A program made the position numbers and the translations under genes. Under the pieces are notes generated by a model, which ran no database searches, was not told the DNA's origin, and saw only the letters and a program-made list of their open reading frames with translations. Positions 43,045 through 52,180 of a DNA stretch of 64,000 bases are shown here, piece after piece. The DNA comes from Comamonas testosteroni (GTDB taxonomy: Bacteria > Pseudomonadota > Gammaproteobacteria > Burkholderiales > Burkholderiaceae_C). The stretch spans positions 1,116,001 through 1,180,000 of the forward strand of contig NZ_CP129672.1 of assembly GCF_030505195.1 (NCBI RefSeq). The letters run 5' to 3'. How positions within the stretch are numbered: the stretch's first letter is position 1; every line of letters begins with the position of its first letter.

Positions 43045-44199
43045 TCAGAGACGTTCGATGATGGTGACGTTGGCCTGACCACCACCTTCGCACATGGTCT
43101 GCAGCCCATAGCGACCACCCGTGCGCTCCAGCTCGTGCAGCAGGGTGGTCATGAGCTTTGCGCCAGAGGCTCCTAGCGGATGACCGAGCGCAATCGCGCC
43201 ACCGTTGACGTTGGTCCTGCCATGGTCGTAGCCGGTCTCCTTGAGCCAGGCCATGACCACGGAAGCGAAGGCCTCGTTGATCTCGACCAGGTCGATGTCG
43301 GACATGGTCATGCCAGCCTTCTTGAGCGCATGCTCCGTGGCGACAATCGGAGCGGTCAGGTGCCAGATGGGGTCATCGGCGCGCACGCTCATATGGTGAA
43401 TGCGGGCGCGTGGCTTGAGGTTGTAGCGCTTGAGAGCGGCTTCGGACACCACCAGCACCGCAGCCGCTGCATCGCAGGTGGAGCTGGAGACAGCTGCCGT
43501 GATGGAGGGATAGCTGGGGTCCACCGGCTCCAGAGTGGCCATCTTCTCCAGAGTGGAAAGGCGGGCCGTCTCGTCCATCCTGAAATCGCCGAACGGCACG
43601 ATTTCACGGTCGAAGCGGCCCTCGGCAATCGCATTCAAAGCGCGGTCGTGGCTTTGCTTGGCAAACACTTCCATATCGGCACGACTCACACCCCAGTGAT
43701 CGGCAATGCGCTGGGCGGCATAGAACTGGTTGACGGGCGCGTTGCCGAAACGGGCCTGCCAGCCCTTGCTCTCGGCAAACGGCGTGGTAAAGCCCAGGGG
43801 CTGACCGGCGAGCATGGCCGAGGAGATGGGAATCGCGGTCATGGTCTGCACGCCACCGGCCAGCACCACGTCCTGCGTGCCGCTCATCACGGCCTGGGCC
43901 GCAAAATGAATGGCTTGCTGGGACGAGCCGCACTGGCGGTCGATCGTGGTGCCGGGAACGTTCATGGGCATACCGGCTGCCAGCCACGAGGTGCGGGCAA
44001 TATCACCGGCCAGAGAACCGATGGTGTCCACGCAACCAAAGATCACGTCGTCGTAATCGGCTGCGGGAATGTCGTTGCGCTCGACCAGCGCTTTGATCAC
44101 ATGGGCGCCGAGGTCGGCACCGTGCACGGTGGCAAGAGAGCCCTTGCGCTTTCCGGTAGGAGAACGCAGCGCATCCACGATATAGGCCTGGGCACTCAT
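43045..44199 (-). CDS. scdF: 3-ketoacyl-CoA thiolase ScdF/FadA6-like
   Basis: The 384-residue thiolase carries the nucleophilic cysteine in TIDRQCGSSQQAIHFAA, the histidine in NVNGGAIALGHPLGASGAKL, and the second cysteine in TMCEGGGQANVTII. In TA441 ScdF (ORF23) cleaves the ring-B side-chain 3-ketoacyl-CoA and also acts after ring-C opening; it is the orthologue of mycobacterial FadA6. Its ATG overlaps the stop codon of the upstream acyl-CoA dehydrogenase gene. The downstream gap of about 190 bp before the amidase is the largest inside this operon. Confidence 0.85.
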   Translation of the reverse strand: MSAQAYIVDALRSPTGKRKGSLATVHGADLGAHVIKALVERNDIPAADYDDVIFGCVDTIGSLAGDIARTSWLAAGMPMNVPGTTIDRQCGSSQQAIHFAAQAVMSGTQDVVLAGGVQTMTAIPISSAMLAGQPLGFTTPFAESKGWQARFGNAPVNQFYAAQRIADHWGVSRADMEVFAKQSHDRALNAIAEGRFDREIVPFGDFRMDETARLSTLEKMATLEPVDPSYPSITAAVSSSTCDAAAAVLVVSEAALKRYNLKPRARIHHMSVRADDPIWHLTAPIVATEHALKKAGMTMSDIDLVEINEAFASVVMAWLKETGYDHGRTNVNGGAIALGHPLGASGAKLMTTLLHELERTGGRYGLQTMCEGGGQANVTIIERL

Positions 44200-45335
44200 G
44201 CAGCCACCTCTTCAGCAATGTTCTTGATGGCATCTTGCGCAAAGCAGGAGGCACATGAATCGATTTCTCGATCAAAAGTCGATCCGGGACCCACAGGGGC
44301 ATTGGGACTGCACAGCAGGCCCTGAGTCAGGCGGGCCGCATGGTATGCCTTGTCGCCCCAGGCAGCGTCCAGTACCCAGGCGCGCTTCATGAACATCTGC
44401 AGATCGACTTCCCAGGTGTAACCCATGGCGCCATGCACCTGCAGACTGTTGCGTGCCGCAAACCAGCTCGCTTCGCTGCACTGGAGCTTGGCGTGCGAGA
44501 TACGCACGGCCAGATCGGGTTCGCCGTGCTGCAGCGCATAGAAGGCACGATAGAGCACGGGTTTGGCAAACTCGATCTTGGTGACGATGTCCGACAGGTG
44601 GTGCTGCACGGCCTGAAAGCTGCCGATGACCTTGTCGAACTGCTTGCGCTGCGCCACATAGTCCACCGAAAGGTCCAGCATGCGCTGAGCCAGGCCCAGC
44701 ATCTGGGCAGCTGCGGCGAGTGCACCGCGCTCGCCGGCAGTGTCCCAGACCTTCTGGCCCTGAGTTCCATCGAGCAAACGGGTGGCATCGGATGCCGTCC
44801 AGCCTACCCGTGACAGACGACGCGAGGAGTCAATGCTGCTCAGCGCCGTGATCTCGCACTGTGCGGGCCTGACCAGGTGCAGTTCCAGGCCGGTGGCCGT
44901 GGCATGGGGCAGCAACAGCACATCGGCCAGTGCGGCGTCCGCCACATTAAGGTTGACGGGATGGCCCACGGCCACGCGGCAGCTGCCTTCGGCAATCCTG
45001 GACAGCCAGACACGGCTGTCATGTCCTTGCGGCAATGCACTCAGCATGCCCACGGCCACATAGGCCGTGTCGGTCAAGGAATCGGGCAGCGCGTAATAGC
45101 CCACTTCCTGCAGCAGCAGCGCCCAGTCCACATCGGCCATGCCCATGCCGCCATCGGCTTCCGGGGCGGACAGCCCCATCAGGCCTTGTTCTGCAATCTT
45201 GGCCCACAGCTCGGGGCTGCGACCGGTCGGGGTTTCCCAGATGTCGCGCAGCAGCTCGGGGGCAGCCTCGGTCATCAGAAAGCGGCTGATCGAGTCACGG
45301 AATGCGATTTGATCTTCGGTAAAGGTGAAGTCCAT
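44196..45335 (-). CDS. Acyl-CoA dehydrogenase, non-canonical subunit of a heteromeric pair
   Basis: This 379-residue acyl-CoA dehydrogenase lacks the canonical G-x-NEI end and instead finishes with GAMGYTWEVDLQMFMKRAWVLD and a 40-residue tail. Conserved parts include VDYVAQRKQFDKVIGSFQAVQHHL. It pairs with the canonical dehydrogenase just upstream (17 bp gap), so the two probably form one alpha2beta2 enzyme. In TA441 terms this is the ORF21/ORF22 pair; published work attributes a later, post-ring-cleavage dehydrogenation to such a pair (ScdM1M2, as I recall it). Confidence 0.83.
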   Translation of the reverse strand: MDFTFTEDQIAFRDSISRFLMTEAAPELLRDIWETPTGRSPELWAKIAEQGLMGLSAPEADGGMGMADVDWALLLQEVGYYALPDSLTDTAYVAVGMLSALPQGHDSRVWLSRIAEGSCRVAVGHPVNLNVADAALADVLLLPHATATGLELHLVRPAQCEITALSSIDSSRRLSRVGWTASDATRLLDGTQGQKVWDTAGERGALAAAAQMLGLAQRMLDLSVDYVAQRKQFDKVIGSFQAVQHHLSDIVTKIEFAKPVLYRAFYALQHGEPDLAVRISHAKLQCSEASWFAARNSLQVHGAMGYTWEVDLQMFMKRAWVLDAAWGDKAYHAARLTQGLLCSPNAPVGPGSTFDREIDSCASCFAQDAIKNIAEEVAA

Positions 45336-45352
45336 GGTTGTCTCCCTGCCGA

Positions 45353-46507
45353 TCAGGATTTGGGCAGGCCCAGCATGCGCTGAGCGATGATGTTGCGCTG
45401 GATCTCGTTGCTGCCCGCGTAGATGGGACCGGCCTGCGAGAACAGGAAACCTTCCAGCCATTCGTTGGCCTCGGCGTCATCGATGAGTTCGGCACGCGCG
45501 CCCAGAATGCGCATCGCGGTTTCGTGAATCATGATGTCCAGCTCGGACCAGACAATCTTGTTGGTGCTGGCTTCGGCACCAATCTGTGCGCCCTTGTTCA
45601 GACGGCCTACCGTGTGATAGGAAGACAGCGTGTATGCCTCCGCCCCCTGCCAGGCACGCAGAACAGCGTCGCGAATGGAGTGGTCGCGGTCGGCATCGAC
45701 CTGATTGCGCAGATACAGGTCCACCAGCTTCTGCGCACTGCGCTGATAGCGGGCGGGAGAGCGCAGCAGCAGGCCGCGCTCGAAGCCGGCCGTCGCCATC
45801 GCCACATGCCAGCCCTTGCCTTCTGCACCCAGCAGGTTCTCCACGGGTACTTCGACATCGTCGAAGAAGATTTCGGCAAAGTGCTCTCGGCCATTGATGG
45901 CACGAATGGGACGCACGGTGATGCCGGGCGTATTCAAGGGCACCAGTATGTAGCTCAGGCCATGATGGCGGCTCGATGTCGGGTCGCTGCGAAACAGGCC
46001 GAACACCCAATCGGCAAAAATCGCACGGGTAGACCAGATTTTCTGACCGTTCAGAATGAATTTGTCACCCATGCGAATGGCGCGGCTGCTGATGGCCGCC
46101 ATGTCCGAGCCAGCGTTGGGCTCGGACCAACCCTGGGCCCACATATCGTCGCAGCGCGCCATACGGGGCAGAAAGCGGGCCTTCTGCTCGGGCGTGCCGA
46201 ATTCCATCAACGTTGAGCCCAGCAGCAGAATGCCGTTCTGGTTCACGCGGGCTGGCGCATCGACTGCCCAGTACTCTTCCTCAAAGATCAGCCATTCGGT
46301 CAGATCGCAGCCGCTGCCTCCCAGGTCCTTGGGCCAGGTCACGGCGCTGTAGCCGGCGTCGGCCAGCTTGGCTTCCCACTGGCGGTGCTGCTCGAACCCC
46401 TCTCGGGTGTCGTAGCTCTGCAGTCGCTCCGCAGGCACATTGCTCTTGAGCCATTCACGTACCTGGGCACGGAAGGTCTTCTGCGCTGGGGTGTATGTCA
46501 AATCCAT
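45353..46507 (-). CDS. Acyl-CoA dehydrogenase, canonical subunit of a heteromeric pair
   Basis: The 384-residue protein has WSEPNAGSDMAAISSRA, FILNGQKIWSTRAIFADWVF and ends with GPIYAGSNEIQRNIIAQRMLGLP, the usual acyl-CoA dehydrogenase end. The gene order canonical-then-non-canonical is the reverse of the pair at 37.9-40.3 kb. It probably acts on the ring-opened methyl-branched dicarboxyl-CoA late in the pathway. The start has GGAGACAACC upstream. It sits 28 bp downstream of the scdY-like hydratase. Confidence 0.85.
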   Translation of the reverse strand: MDLTYTPAQKTFRAQVREWLKSNVPAERLQSYDTREGFEQHRQWEAKLADAGYSAVTWPKDLGGSGCDLTEWLIFEEEYWAVDAPARVNQNGILLLGSTLMEFGTPEQKARFLPRMARCDDMWAQGWSEPNAGSDMAAISSRAIRMGDKFILNGQKIWSTRAIFADWVFGLFRSDPTSSRHHGLSYILVPLNTPGITVRPIRAINGREHFAEIFFDDVEVPVENLLGAEGKGWHVAMATAGFERGLLLRSPARYQRSAQKLVDLYLRNQVDADRDHSIRDAVLRAWQGAEAYTLSSYHTVGRLNKGAQIGAEASTNKIVWSELDIMIHETAMRILGARAELIDDAEANEWLEGFLFSQAGPIYAGSNEIQRNIIAQRMLGLPKS

Positions 46508-46535
46508 GGTTGTCTCCTCTTCGCGCTAGTGATGC

Positions 46536-47294
46536 TCAGAATTTGGCGTCGCGCTTTTCCACGAAGGCGCTGCGCGTCTCGGCAGAATCGGGACTCATAT
46601 AGGCTTGCAGGGTGAAGCCCTGCTCCCAGCGGTATTTGTCTTCCAGATTGCCGTCTTCGATGCCGGTCAGCGCTTCCTTGGCGATGCGGATCATGGCGGG
46701 ACTCTTGGCGGCAATCTTGTTGGCGATCTCCATGGCGACGTCGCGCAACTGCTCACGGGGAACTACACGCTCGATGGCCCCCAGGCGCAGGGCTTCTGCC
46801 GCAGCGATCATCTCGCCCGTGAAGAAAAGATAGCGGGTCTTTTGCACGCCGAACATGCGCTGCAGATGGGCGGCGCCGCCCATGGCTCCTCGGTCCACCT
46901 CGGGCAGACCGAAAGTGGCGTCTTCGGCCGCGATCACGATGTCCGATGCCCCGCAGATACCGATGCCGCCGCCCAGCACAAAGCCGTGCACGGCCGCAAT
47001 CACAGGTACCTTGTTCAGATGCACGGCCTTGAACGTGGCGTAGTTGCCTGCGTTCACGTCGATGATGAGCTTGTCGTTGGTCGCCAGCTCCTTGATGTCC
47101 ACACCCGCGCAGAAGCCACGGTTTTCGGCACGAATGACGATAACGCGCACGTCAGGGCGTTGACCCAGCGCCTCGATTTCCTGGGCCAGGCCGTTCCAGC
47201 CAGCGGCATTCAGGGCATTGACGGGAGCACGGTCGATCACCAGCTCTGCCACACCGTTGTCGTGAATATTGGAGTGAAATTGTTGAGTGGACAT
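46536..47294 (-). CDS. scdY: Enoyl-CoA hydratase family enzyme, ScdY/EchA20-like (ring D opening)
   Basis: This 252-residue crotonase-fold protein reads closely like mycobacterial EchA20: ENRGFCAGVDIKELA, AAVHGFVLGGGIGICGASD and ATFGLPEVDRGAMGGAAHL, ending YRWEQGFT. EchA20 opens ring D of the indene-dione-like CoA ester; the TA441 counterpart ScdY (ORF5) hydrates the 8(14)-ene and leads to D-ring cleavage. Its position immediately after the IpdC-like gene matches ORF4-ORF5 in TA441. The first catalytic glutamate of ordinary hydratases is a glycine-rich GGGIG here, in keeping with a retro-Claisen hydrolase rather than a simple hydratase. Confidence 0.82.
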   Translation of the reverse strand: MSTQQFHSNIHDNGVAELVIDRAPVNALNAAGWNGLAQEIEALGQRPDVRVIVIRAENRGFCAGVDIKELATNDKLIIDVNAGNYATFKAVHLNKVPVIAAVHGFVLGGGIGICGASDIVIAAEDATFGLPEVDRGAMGGAAHLQRMFGVQKTRYLFFTGEMIAAAEALRLGAIERVVPREQLRDVAMEIANKIAAKSPAMIRIAKEALTGIEDGNLEDKYRWEQGFTLQAYMSPDSAETRSAFVEKRDAKF

Positions 47295-47316
47295 ATCCAG
47301 CCTCGTTGGCTTGTTG

Positions 47317-48405
47317 TTATGCGGGAGTCAATGCGTTCAATGCGTTGCGACGGTCCATGGCCTGGCGGACGATGCCGCCGATCACTTCCTCGCAGCTGTC
47401 GAGCTTGCCGATCAGCGCGGCCACCTGGCCGGCTGACATCACACCTTCTGCAGGGTTGCCATCCACCATGGAGCGCTGCAGCAACATGGGGGCATTGGCG
47501 GCCATCACGGTCTGGGCGACGGAAGAAGAGTCTTCGCGCATGGCCTTCAGGAAGATGCTCAAGGCCTGGCCCGTGGTCATGCCGGTCTCGGCCTTCCACT
47601 GCAACGCCAGACCCAGGGCGATGCGCAAGCGCTTCATGGGGCTGGCTTTTTCCAGCATGGCCAGGTATTCGTTGGGGATCATGCGCTGGGGCATGCCGTC
47701 GACCAGGTGCGAGATGGCGATCTTTTCCGCATCCTTTGTAGCCAGATAGCGCTGCAAAGTCTCCGCAGGAACCTTGGAGTCGCTGGTCATCAAAAAGCGT
47801 GTACCCATGGCAATGCCCGATGCACCGTAGGCCAGCGCAGCCAGCAGGCCACGGCCGTCATAGAAACCGCCTGCGGCAATCACGGGCACCTCAACCGCAT
47901 CCACTACCTGAGGCAGCAGCACCGTGGTGGGAACGCTGCCGGTATGACCGCCCCCTTCACCGCCCTGCACGGTGATGGCATTGGCGCCCATCTCGATCGC
48001 CTTCTGAGCGTGCTTGAGGGCTCCCACGGTAGGCATGCAGACGATGCCGGCATCGCGCAGACGGCCAATCACCTTCTTGTCCGGGCCACGGCCGTAGCTC
48101 ACCGCACGAAGACGGTATTTCACAGCCAGGTCCAGCAGTTGCTGGGCATTGGGCTGGAACATGTGAAAGTTCAGCCCGAAAGGCTGATCGTCGGTCTCGC
48201 GCTTGACACGCAGGATTTCGGCTTCGATCCTGTCGGCGGCAATGGTGGCACCTGCCAGGAAGCCAAAGCCGCCAGCATTGGTCGTACCTATCACCAGATC
48301 AGCCCCCGCCACATAGCCCATGGCAGTCTGGATGACGGGATGTCGGCACCCCAGCAGATCGCAGATAGGAGTGCGCAGACTGCCCATATCGTTCATATTG
48401 CTCAT
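47317..48405 (-). CDS. scdK: FMN-dependent nitronate monooxygenase-fold enzyme, ScdK/IpdC-like
   Basis: The 362-residue protein has the nitronate monooxygenase/IpdC TIM-barrel features: an N-terminal LLGCRHPVIQTAMGYVAGADLVIGTTNAGGFG, the flavin phosphate segment VQGGEGGGHTGSV and PVIAAGGFYDGRGLLAALAYGASGIAMGTRFLM. In actinobacteria IpdC introduces the ring double bond before D-ring opening; TA441 ScdK (ORF4) carries out the same dehydrogenation. ATG overlaps the upstream hydratase stop by 4 nt. Automatic annotation as a nitronate monooxygenase would be misleading here. Confidence 0.8.
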   Translation of the reverse strand: MSNMNDMGSLRTPICDLLGCRHPVIQTAMGYVAGADLVIGTTNAGGFGFLAGATIAADRIEAEILRVKRETDDQPFGLNFHMFQPNAQQLLDLAVKYRLRAVSYGRGPDKKVIGRLRDAGIVCMPTVGALKHAQKAIEMGANAITVQGGEGGGHTGSVPTTVLLPQVVDAVEVPVIAAGGFYDGRGLLAALAYGASGIAMGTRFLMTSDSKVPAETLQRYLATKDAEKIAISHLVDGMPQRMIPNEYLAMLEKASPMKRLRIALGLALQWKAETGMTTGQALSIFLKAMREDSSSVAQTVMAANAPMLLQRSMVDGNPAEGVMSAGQVAALIGKLDSCEEVIGGIVRQAMDRRNALNALTPA

Positions 48406-49304
48406 GCCTTTGACTCTTCTTTGTTGGCCTTTGCCATGGACCTGGCATCCTGGCCGCCCAGTTGCCCCATGCCCATGGCCTGGCTGTGTGCGTGCGCAAA
48501 GTGGTGGTAGCCAAAAGCCATGTCCATGGTGGAGCGCAGGCCCTGCAGCTCCTCCGCCTTGTTGACGACCATCTTGGTCAGCGCCAGGCCCAGACGCGGC
48601 TGGGCCGCCATGCGCTGGGCCATGGCATAGACCTGGTCCTCAAGCTCGGCGCGCGGCACCACGCGGTTGACCATGCCCATCTGATAGGCGCGCTCTGCCG
48701 GCATGCGCTCGCCCAGCAGCAGGAACTCCTTGGCAATACGCGGATGCAGCTCGTGAGCGTGGGCGAAGTACTCCACACCGGGAATGCCCATGCGCACCAC
48801 GGGATCCTGGAAAAACGCATCGTCGCTGGCCACGATCAGGTCGCAGACCCAGGCCAGCATCAGGCCGCCGGCCACGCAAGCGCCCTGCACCATGGCAATC
48901 ATGGGTTTGGGGATGTCGCGCCAGCGGCGGCACATGCCCAGGTACACCTCCTGCTCGCGGGCAAACAGCTGCTCGCCCCCGGGCTTGTTGGTGTGATCCC
49001 ACCACAGGTGCACGCGCTCAAAGGGCTTGTTGATATCTCGCCCGGGCGTGCCGATATCGTGACCCGCGCTGAAGTGCCTGCCTTCGCCGCGCAGCACGAT
49101 GACCTTGACGTCGTCGTCATCGGTCGCCTTGCGCAAGGCCGCATCCAGCGCATAGGTCATCTGCGAGTTCTGCACGTTGTTGAACGTGGGTCGATTCATG
49201 GTGACCGTGGCAATGCCGTTGCCCACGCTGTAGAGCACGGGCTCGTCGGTTTCGTAGACGGCCTTGTCTTCGCGTGTCACAAATTCGCTGGATGCATCAT
49301 CCAT
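48402..49304 (-). CDS. scdN: Enoyl-CoA hydratase (ScdN / ORF3 position)
   Basis: This 300-residue crotonase has EGRHFSAGHDIGTPG, MVQGACVAGGLMLAWVCDLIVASD and DPVVRMGIPGVEYFAHAHEL, and is longer than a typical 260-residue hydratase. It is the third gene after tesB, matching ORF3 of TA441, which I recall as scdN, a hydratase acting on the ring-C-opened enoyl-CoA. It abuts the scdL2 stop (1-bp gap) and overlaps scdK by 4 nt, so translation is coupled. The assignment to scdN rests on position. Confidence 0.75.
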   Translation of the reverse strand: MDDASSEFVTREDKAVYETDEPVLYSVGNGIATVTMNRPTFNNVQNSQMTYALDAALRKATDDDDVKVIVLRGEGRHFSAGHDIGTPGRDINKPFERVHLWWDHTNKPGGEQLFAREQEVYLGMCRRWRDIPKPMIAMVQGACVAGGLMLAWVCDLIVASDDAFFQDPVVRMGIPGVEYFAHAHELHPRIAKEFLLLGERMPAERAYQMGMVNRVVPRAELEDQVYAMAQRMAAQPRLGLALTKMVVNKAEELQGLRSTMDMAFGYHHFAHAHSQAMGMGQLGGQDARSMAKANKEESKA

Positions 49305-49305
49305 A

Positions 49306-50076
49306 TCAGGCTCCCATGACCGTAGCGCGCAGATTGTGCGGATCGAGCTGGGCCAGCAAGGCCAGTTGCTCGGGCGTTGGATCAGGTGTCACACCCACGT
49401 TCTCGGGGACATGGATCGGAAAGCCCGTGGCCTCCTTGACCTGCACAGCCGTCACGCCGGGATGCAGCGACACCAGACGCACTTGATGGCTGGGTCCGCC
49501 AAAGTCCATCACGCACAGATTGGTGAAGATGAAGCGGATGTCGGTGGTCTCCTCCAGCGTCCAGCCCTTGGCCAGGCGTGCGCTGTTGTAGCCCACGCTG
49601 CCCACGGCGTCGACCTCGCCCGGCACAAAAACCTTGGTGCTATGGTTGGGCACAAAGAAGGAGTTGGCGTGGTTGATCGAGTTACCGGGGAAGCCGCGCA
49701 CGCCCAGCATCATGGACTTGGGACGGGCGTAGTCGCTGCCCACCATGGAGATATTGCCCTGACCGAAGCGATCCACCTGCACGGGCCCCACCATGGCGTG
49801 TCGCTTGCCTCCCCAGACGTTGTCGAAGATGCGCGAGAAACCCATCCAGCTTTCACGCTTGATCTTGTAGTCACCTCGCGGACCTACGGGCACGGGCTCG
49901 TTGACCACCCAGGCCTCCGAGTCCGTCATGATCAGATCGGTGTTGATGGACCGCATGCACAGCGAAGCCGCCAGTCGCGGCCCCAGGCCGATGCCGGTGG
50001 CCAACACCTCACCGTCGTTTTCCCAGGCGCGTGCCGCGGCGCAGATGACGCGATCTACCAATGCAATTTCACTCAT
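49306..50076 (-). CDS. scdL2: CoA-transferase family beta subunit, ScdL2/IpdB-like (ring C opening)
   Basis: The 256-residue protein looks like IpdB, the beta chain of the class I CoA-transferase-fold enzyme that opens ring C. Features: GEVLATGIGLGPRLAASLCM near the N-terminus and FIFTNLCVMDFGGPSHQVRLVSLHPG near the C-terminus. In TA441 the pair ScdL1L2 (ORF1, ORF2) acts on the D-ring-opened CoA ester; in actinobacteria IpdAB is a hydrolase rather than a transferase. It lies 12 bp after scdL1 and 1 bp before scdN. Confidence 0.85.
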   Translation of the reverse strand: MSEIALVDRVICAAARAWENDGEVLATGIGLGPRLAASLCMRSINTDLIMTDSEAWVVNEPVPVGPRGDYKIKRESWMGFSRIFDNVWGGKRHAMVGPVQVDRFGQGNISMVGSDYARPKSMMLGVRGFPGNSINHANSFFVPNHSTKVFVPGEVDAVGSVGYNSARLAKGWTLEETTDIRFIFTNLCVMDFGGPSHQVRLVSLHPGVTAVQVKEATGFPIHVPENVGVTPDPTPEQLALLAQLDPHNLRATVMGA

Positions 50077-50088
50077 CTCTGTGCCTCC

Positions 50089-50967
50089 TCAGAACACGGG
50101 CAAGGGCAGGCGCTTGATTGCTTCCATGCCACCCACTTTTTCCAGATATTCCTGCTCCGTGCACTGCACGTATTTCTGCTGGTAGCTGCTCCAGCCGCCC
50201 TCCTCCTTGCTGCTGGCCGCGTATTCCTTGAAGTGTTTGACATCAAAGCCATACAGAGGTGCGCAGGACGATGGGTGAGCACCGCCGGGCAGATGCACGA
50301 CGCCCGTGGTTTCAGAACGCTCCCAGAACACCAGGCGCGCGGCTTGCTCCGACTCGAAGCTGCTGGACTCGACCAGTTCGTCGCAGCTCACAAACGTATG
50401 GGTTGCGGCCCGGGCAAACAGGTCGTCCATATAGATATCGGGACCGGCAATCTGACAGACACCGCGAGAGTCCGCGCGATCCACGTGCAGCAGGGCCACA
50501 TCCAGATTGATGGCGGGCATCGCCACCCACTCCTTGCCGTCGTAGGGCGATTCGATCAGGCGGATGGAGCTGTTGTGCTTGAGCACGTCGGTGCCCAGGC
50601 CGACGCGGGTGGGAATGTAGGGAATACGCATGCCCGCAGCCTTCAGGCCCAGCACCATATGACCTTCGTCAATTTCCATGACCTCGATCTCACCGCTCTG
50701 GCGGGCCTTGCGAAAGTAAGGCTCAAGCGGAATGAAGTCCAGCGACACGAAGGCGAAGATCAACTTCTTGACCTTGCCGGCCGCACACAGCATGCCCACA
50801 TCGGCACCGCCATAGGCCACCACGGTCAGGTCCTTGACGGGGCTGCGCAGCAACTCGCGCACCAGGGCCATGGGCTTGCGTCGGGGCCCCCAGCCACCAA
50901 TTCCGATCGTCATGCCATCCTTGATGGATGCCACAACGTCCTTCGCTGTCATCAATTTATTGGCCAT
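50089..50967 (-). CDS. scdL1: CoA-transferase family alpha subunit, ScdL1/IpdA-like (ring C opening)
   Basis: The 292-residue protein resembles IpdA and glutaconate CoA-transferase alpha chains: KLMTAKDVVASIKDGMTIGIGGWGPRRKPMALV opens the fold, and DLTVVAYGGADVGMLCAAGKV follows. RVGLGTDVLKHN and YDGKEWVAMPAINLDVALLH mark the middle. It follows tesB by 16 bp and precedes its partner scdL2 by 12 bp. In TA441 these are ORF1 and ORF2 just after tesB. The complex is expected to be a heterotetramer in the cytosol. Confidence 0.85.
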   Translation of the reverse strand: MANKLMTAKDVVASIKDGMTIGIGGWGPRRKPMALVRELLRSPVKDLTVVAYGGADVGMLCAAGKVKKLIFAFVSLDFIPLEPYFRKARQSGEIEVMEIDEGHMVLGLKAAGMRIPYIPTRVGLGTDVLKHNSSIRLIESPYDGKEWVAMPAINLDVALLHVDRADSRGVCQIAGPDIYMDDLFARAATHTFVSCDELVESSSFESEQAARLVFWERSETTGVVHLPGGAHPSSCAPLYGFDVKHFKEYAASSKEEGGWSSYQQKYVQCTEQEYLEKVGGMEAIKRLPLPVF

Positions 50968-50983
50968 ATCTCCAAGCCTCCTA

Positions 50984-51886
50984 TCAGTTGTTTTCAGGAC
51001 GGCCCACGCTGAAGTCGTGCCCCCAGAGGCTTACGGTCGTGAACTCGTGCGTGATGTGGTGATCCCAGTCGATGACGGCGCCGCCATAGCCGAACTCCAG
51101 GTCGAAGTTGGAGGGCGTCTTCATGTAGAACGAGATCATCTTGTCGTTGGTGTGCTGACCCAGGGTGGCCGAGAGCCTGACCTGGCTCTTTTGCATGCGG
51201 TCCATGGCACGACCCACTTCGGGCATGTTGTCCACCTCCACCATCACGTGCACGCAGCCCGATGCAGAAGGGAACTCGGCCAGTGCCAGGCTGTGGTGAC
51301 GAGCGTTGGCACAGTGGAAGAAGTGGATTCGGACCGTGGGGCCGGCATCGCCTGCGGGCTTGAAGTTGTAGATGTCCGAGAGGCCAAAGCCCAGCACATT
51401 GCGCACAAAGGCCACGGTCTTGTCAAAGTCGGGAGCGGGCAGCACGGTGTGACCCAGACCATAGTCGCCGGTGATGAAGCGCGACACACCCTGGGGCGAT
51501 GCGAAATGGCTGAAGTCGGACTTGAAGCCCCAGACGATCTCATGACGGTTTCCGGACGGATCCATCACGATGGCCAGCTCCTGCACATGGCGCTTGGCAC
51601 ACAGCTCGGAGTTGCCTATTTCGTAGTGCACATCCGCTGCCTGCAGCACCTTGAGCGCCTGCTCAAAGGCTTGCTTGCCGGCCACTTCCCAACCGGAGGC
51701 GGAGTACCTGTCATTGCTGCCAGGCTGAACCTGGAAGCGGAACTGACGCTCATCCATCTTGATCAGCAGATCGCCATCGGCAGTGGTGCTTGGCATCATG
51801 CCGAGCACATCGCGTGCATAGCTGACCCAGCGATCCAAATCAGAGCTCTCGGCAACAACGTACGCTAGTCCACGTATTTCCATCAT
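50984..51886 (-). CDS. tesB: Extradiol dioxygenase TesB/HsaC-like (3,4-DHSA 4,5-dioxygenase)
   Basis: The 300-residue type I extradiol dioxygenase has two vicinal-oxygen-chelate modules. The iron ligands fit H146 (GLGHTVLPAPDF), H213 (GCVHVMVEVDN) and E264 (FDLEFGYGG), and the second-shell pair NARHHSLAL is present. TesB opens the aromatised ring A of 3,4-dihydroxy-9,10-seco-steroids in C. testosteroni, and the following scdL1L2-scdN-scdK-scdY order is that of the TA441 tesB cluster. It is the first gene of a long minus-strand operon. TCGTC-N6-GACTA lies 71 bp upstream, next to a TTTGCAAA palindrome. Confidence 0.92.
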   Translation of the reverse strand: MMEIRGLAYVVAESSDLDRWVSYARDVLGMMPSTTADGDLLIKMDERQFRFQVQPGSNDRYSASGWEVAGKQAFEQALKVLQAADVHYEIGNSELCAKRHVQELAIVMDPSGNRHEIVWGFKSDFSHFASPQGVSRFITGDYGLGHTVLPAPDFDKTVAFVRNVLGFGLSDIYNFKPAGDAGPTVRIHFFHCANARHHSLALAEFPSASGCVHVMVEVDNMPEVGRAMDRMQKSQVRLSATLGQHTNDKMISFYMKTPSNFDLEFGYGGAVIDWDHHITHEFTTVSLWGHDFSVGRPENN

Positions 51887-51946
51887 GATGTCCGGGCCTC
51901 CAACCCAAATCCTTTAGTGATGCTGAGGATTCTGAAGAGGGGAGCC

Positions 51947-51954
51947 TTTGCAAA
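51947..51954. promoter_or_regulatory. TTTGCAAA palindrome in the tesB promoter region
   Basis: An 8-bp perfect palindrome, three bases from the candidate TesR-type site. The same octamer occurs upstream of prpC. It resembles the core bound by RamB/ScfR-family regulators (TTTGCAAA in the corynebacterial RamB site). Confidence 0.4.
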
Positions 51955-51956
51955 CA

Positions 51957-51972
51957 TCGTCCATTGAGACTA
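51957..51972. promoter_or_regulatory. Candidate operator of the tesB operon: TCGTC-N6-GACTA
   Basis: TCGTCCATTGAGACTA lies 71 bp upstream of the tesB start. On the gene strand it reads TTAGTCTCAATGGACGATG, nearly the same as the site before the SDR-SDR-SnoaL-OYE operon. Confidence 0.65.
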
Positions 51973-52115
51973 ACGATTTAGCGCTTCATTACCCAAATTT
52001 AATAGCATCCATACAAGAATCAGCATGCAGTTCAGAGCAATAGACTAGATTGCTTTCGGACCTTTTAAGCGGGCCGATCCGACACCCTCGCGACAGCCGT
52101 GAAAACCCGCAGTGC

Positions 52116-52152
52116 AAAAAAAAGGCCGCACCCCCAAGGAGGGAATGCGGCC
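52116..52152 (-). terminator. Terminator of the SDR-SDR-SnoaL-OYE operon
   Basis: GGCCGCA and TGCGGCC form the stem base, with CCCCC/GAGGG continuing it around the loop; eight A residues next to it become a T-run on the minus strand. It lies about 30 bp past the OYE stop codon. Confidence 0.85.
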
Positions 52153-52180
52153 AACACGATGAACTCAGTTTCTTGATGGA

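Noticed and set aside
47317..48405. Nitronate monooxygenase (nitroalkane detoxification) as the function
   Set aside because: Fold family fits, but position directly behind the IpdAB-like pair and before the EchA20-like gene matches IpdC/ScdK of steroid ring degradation far better.
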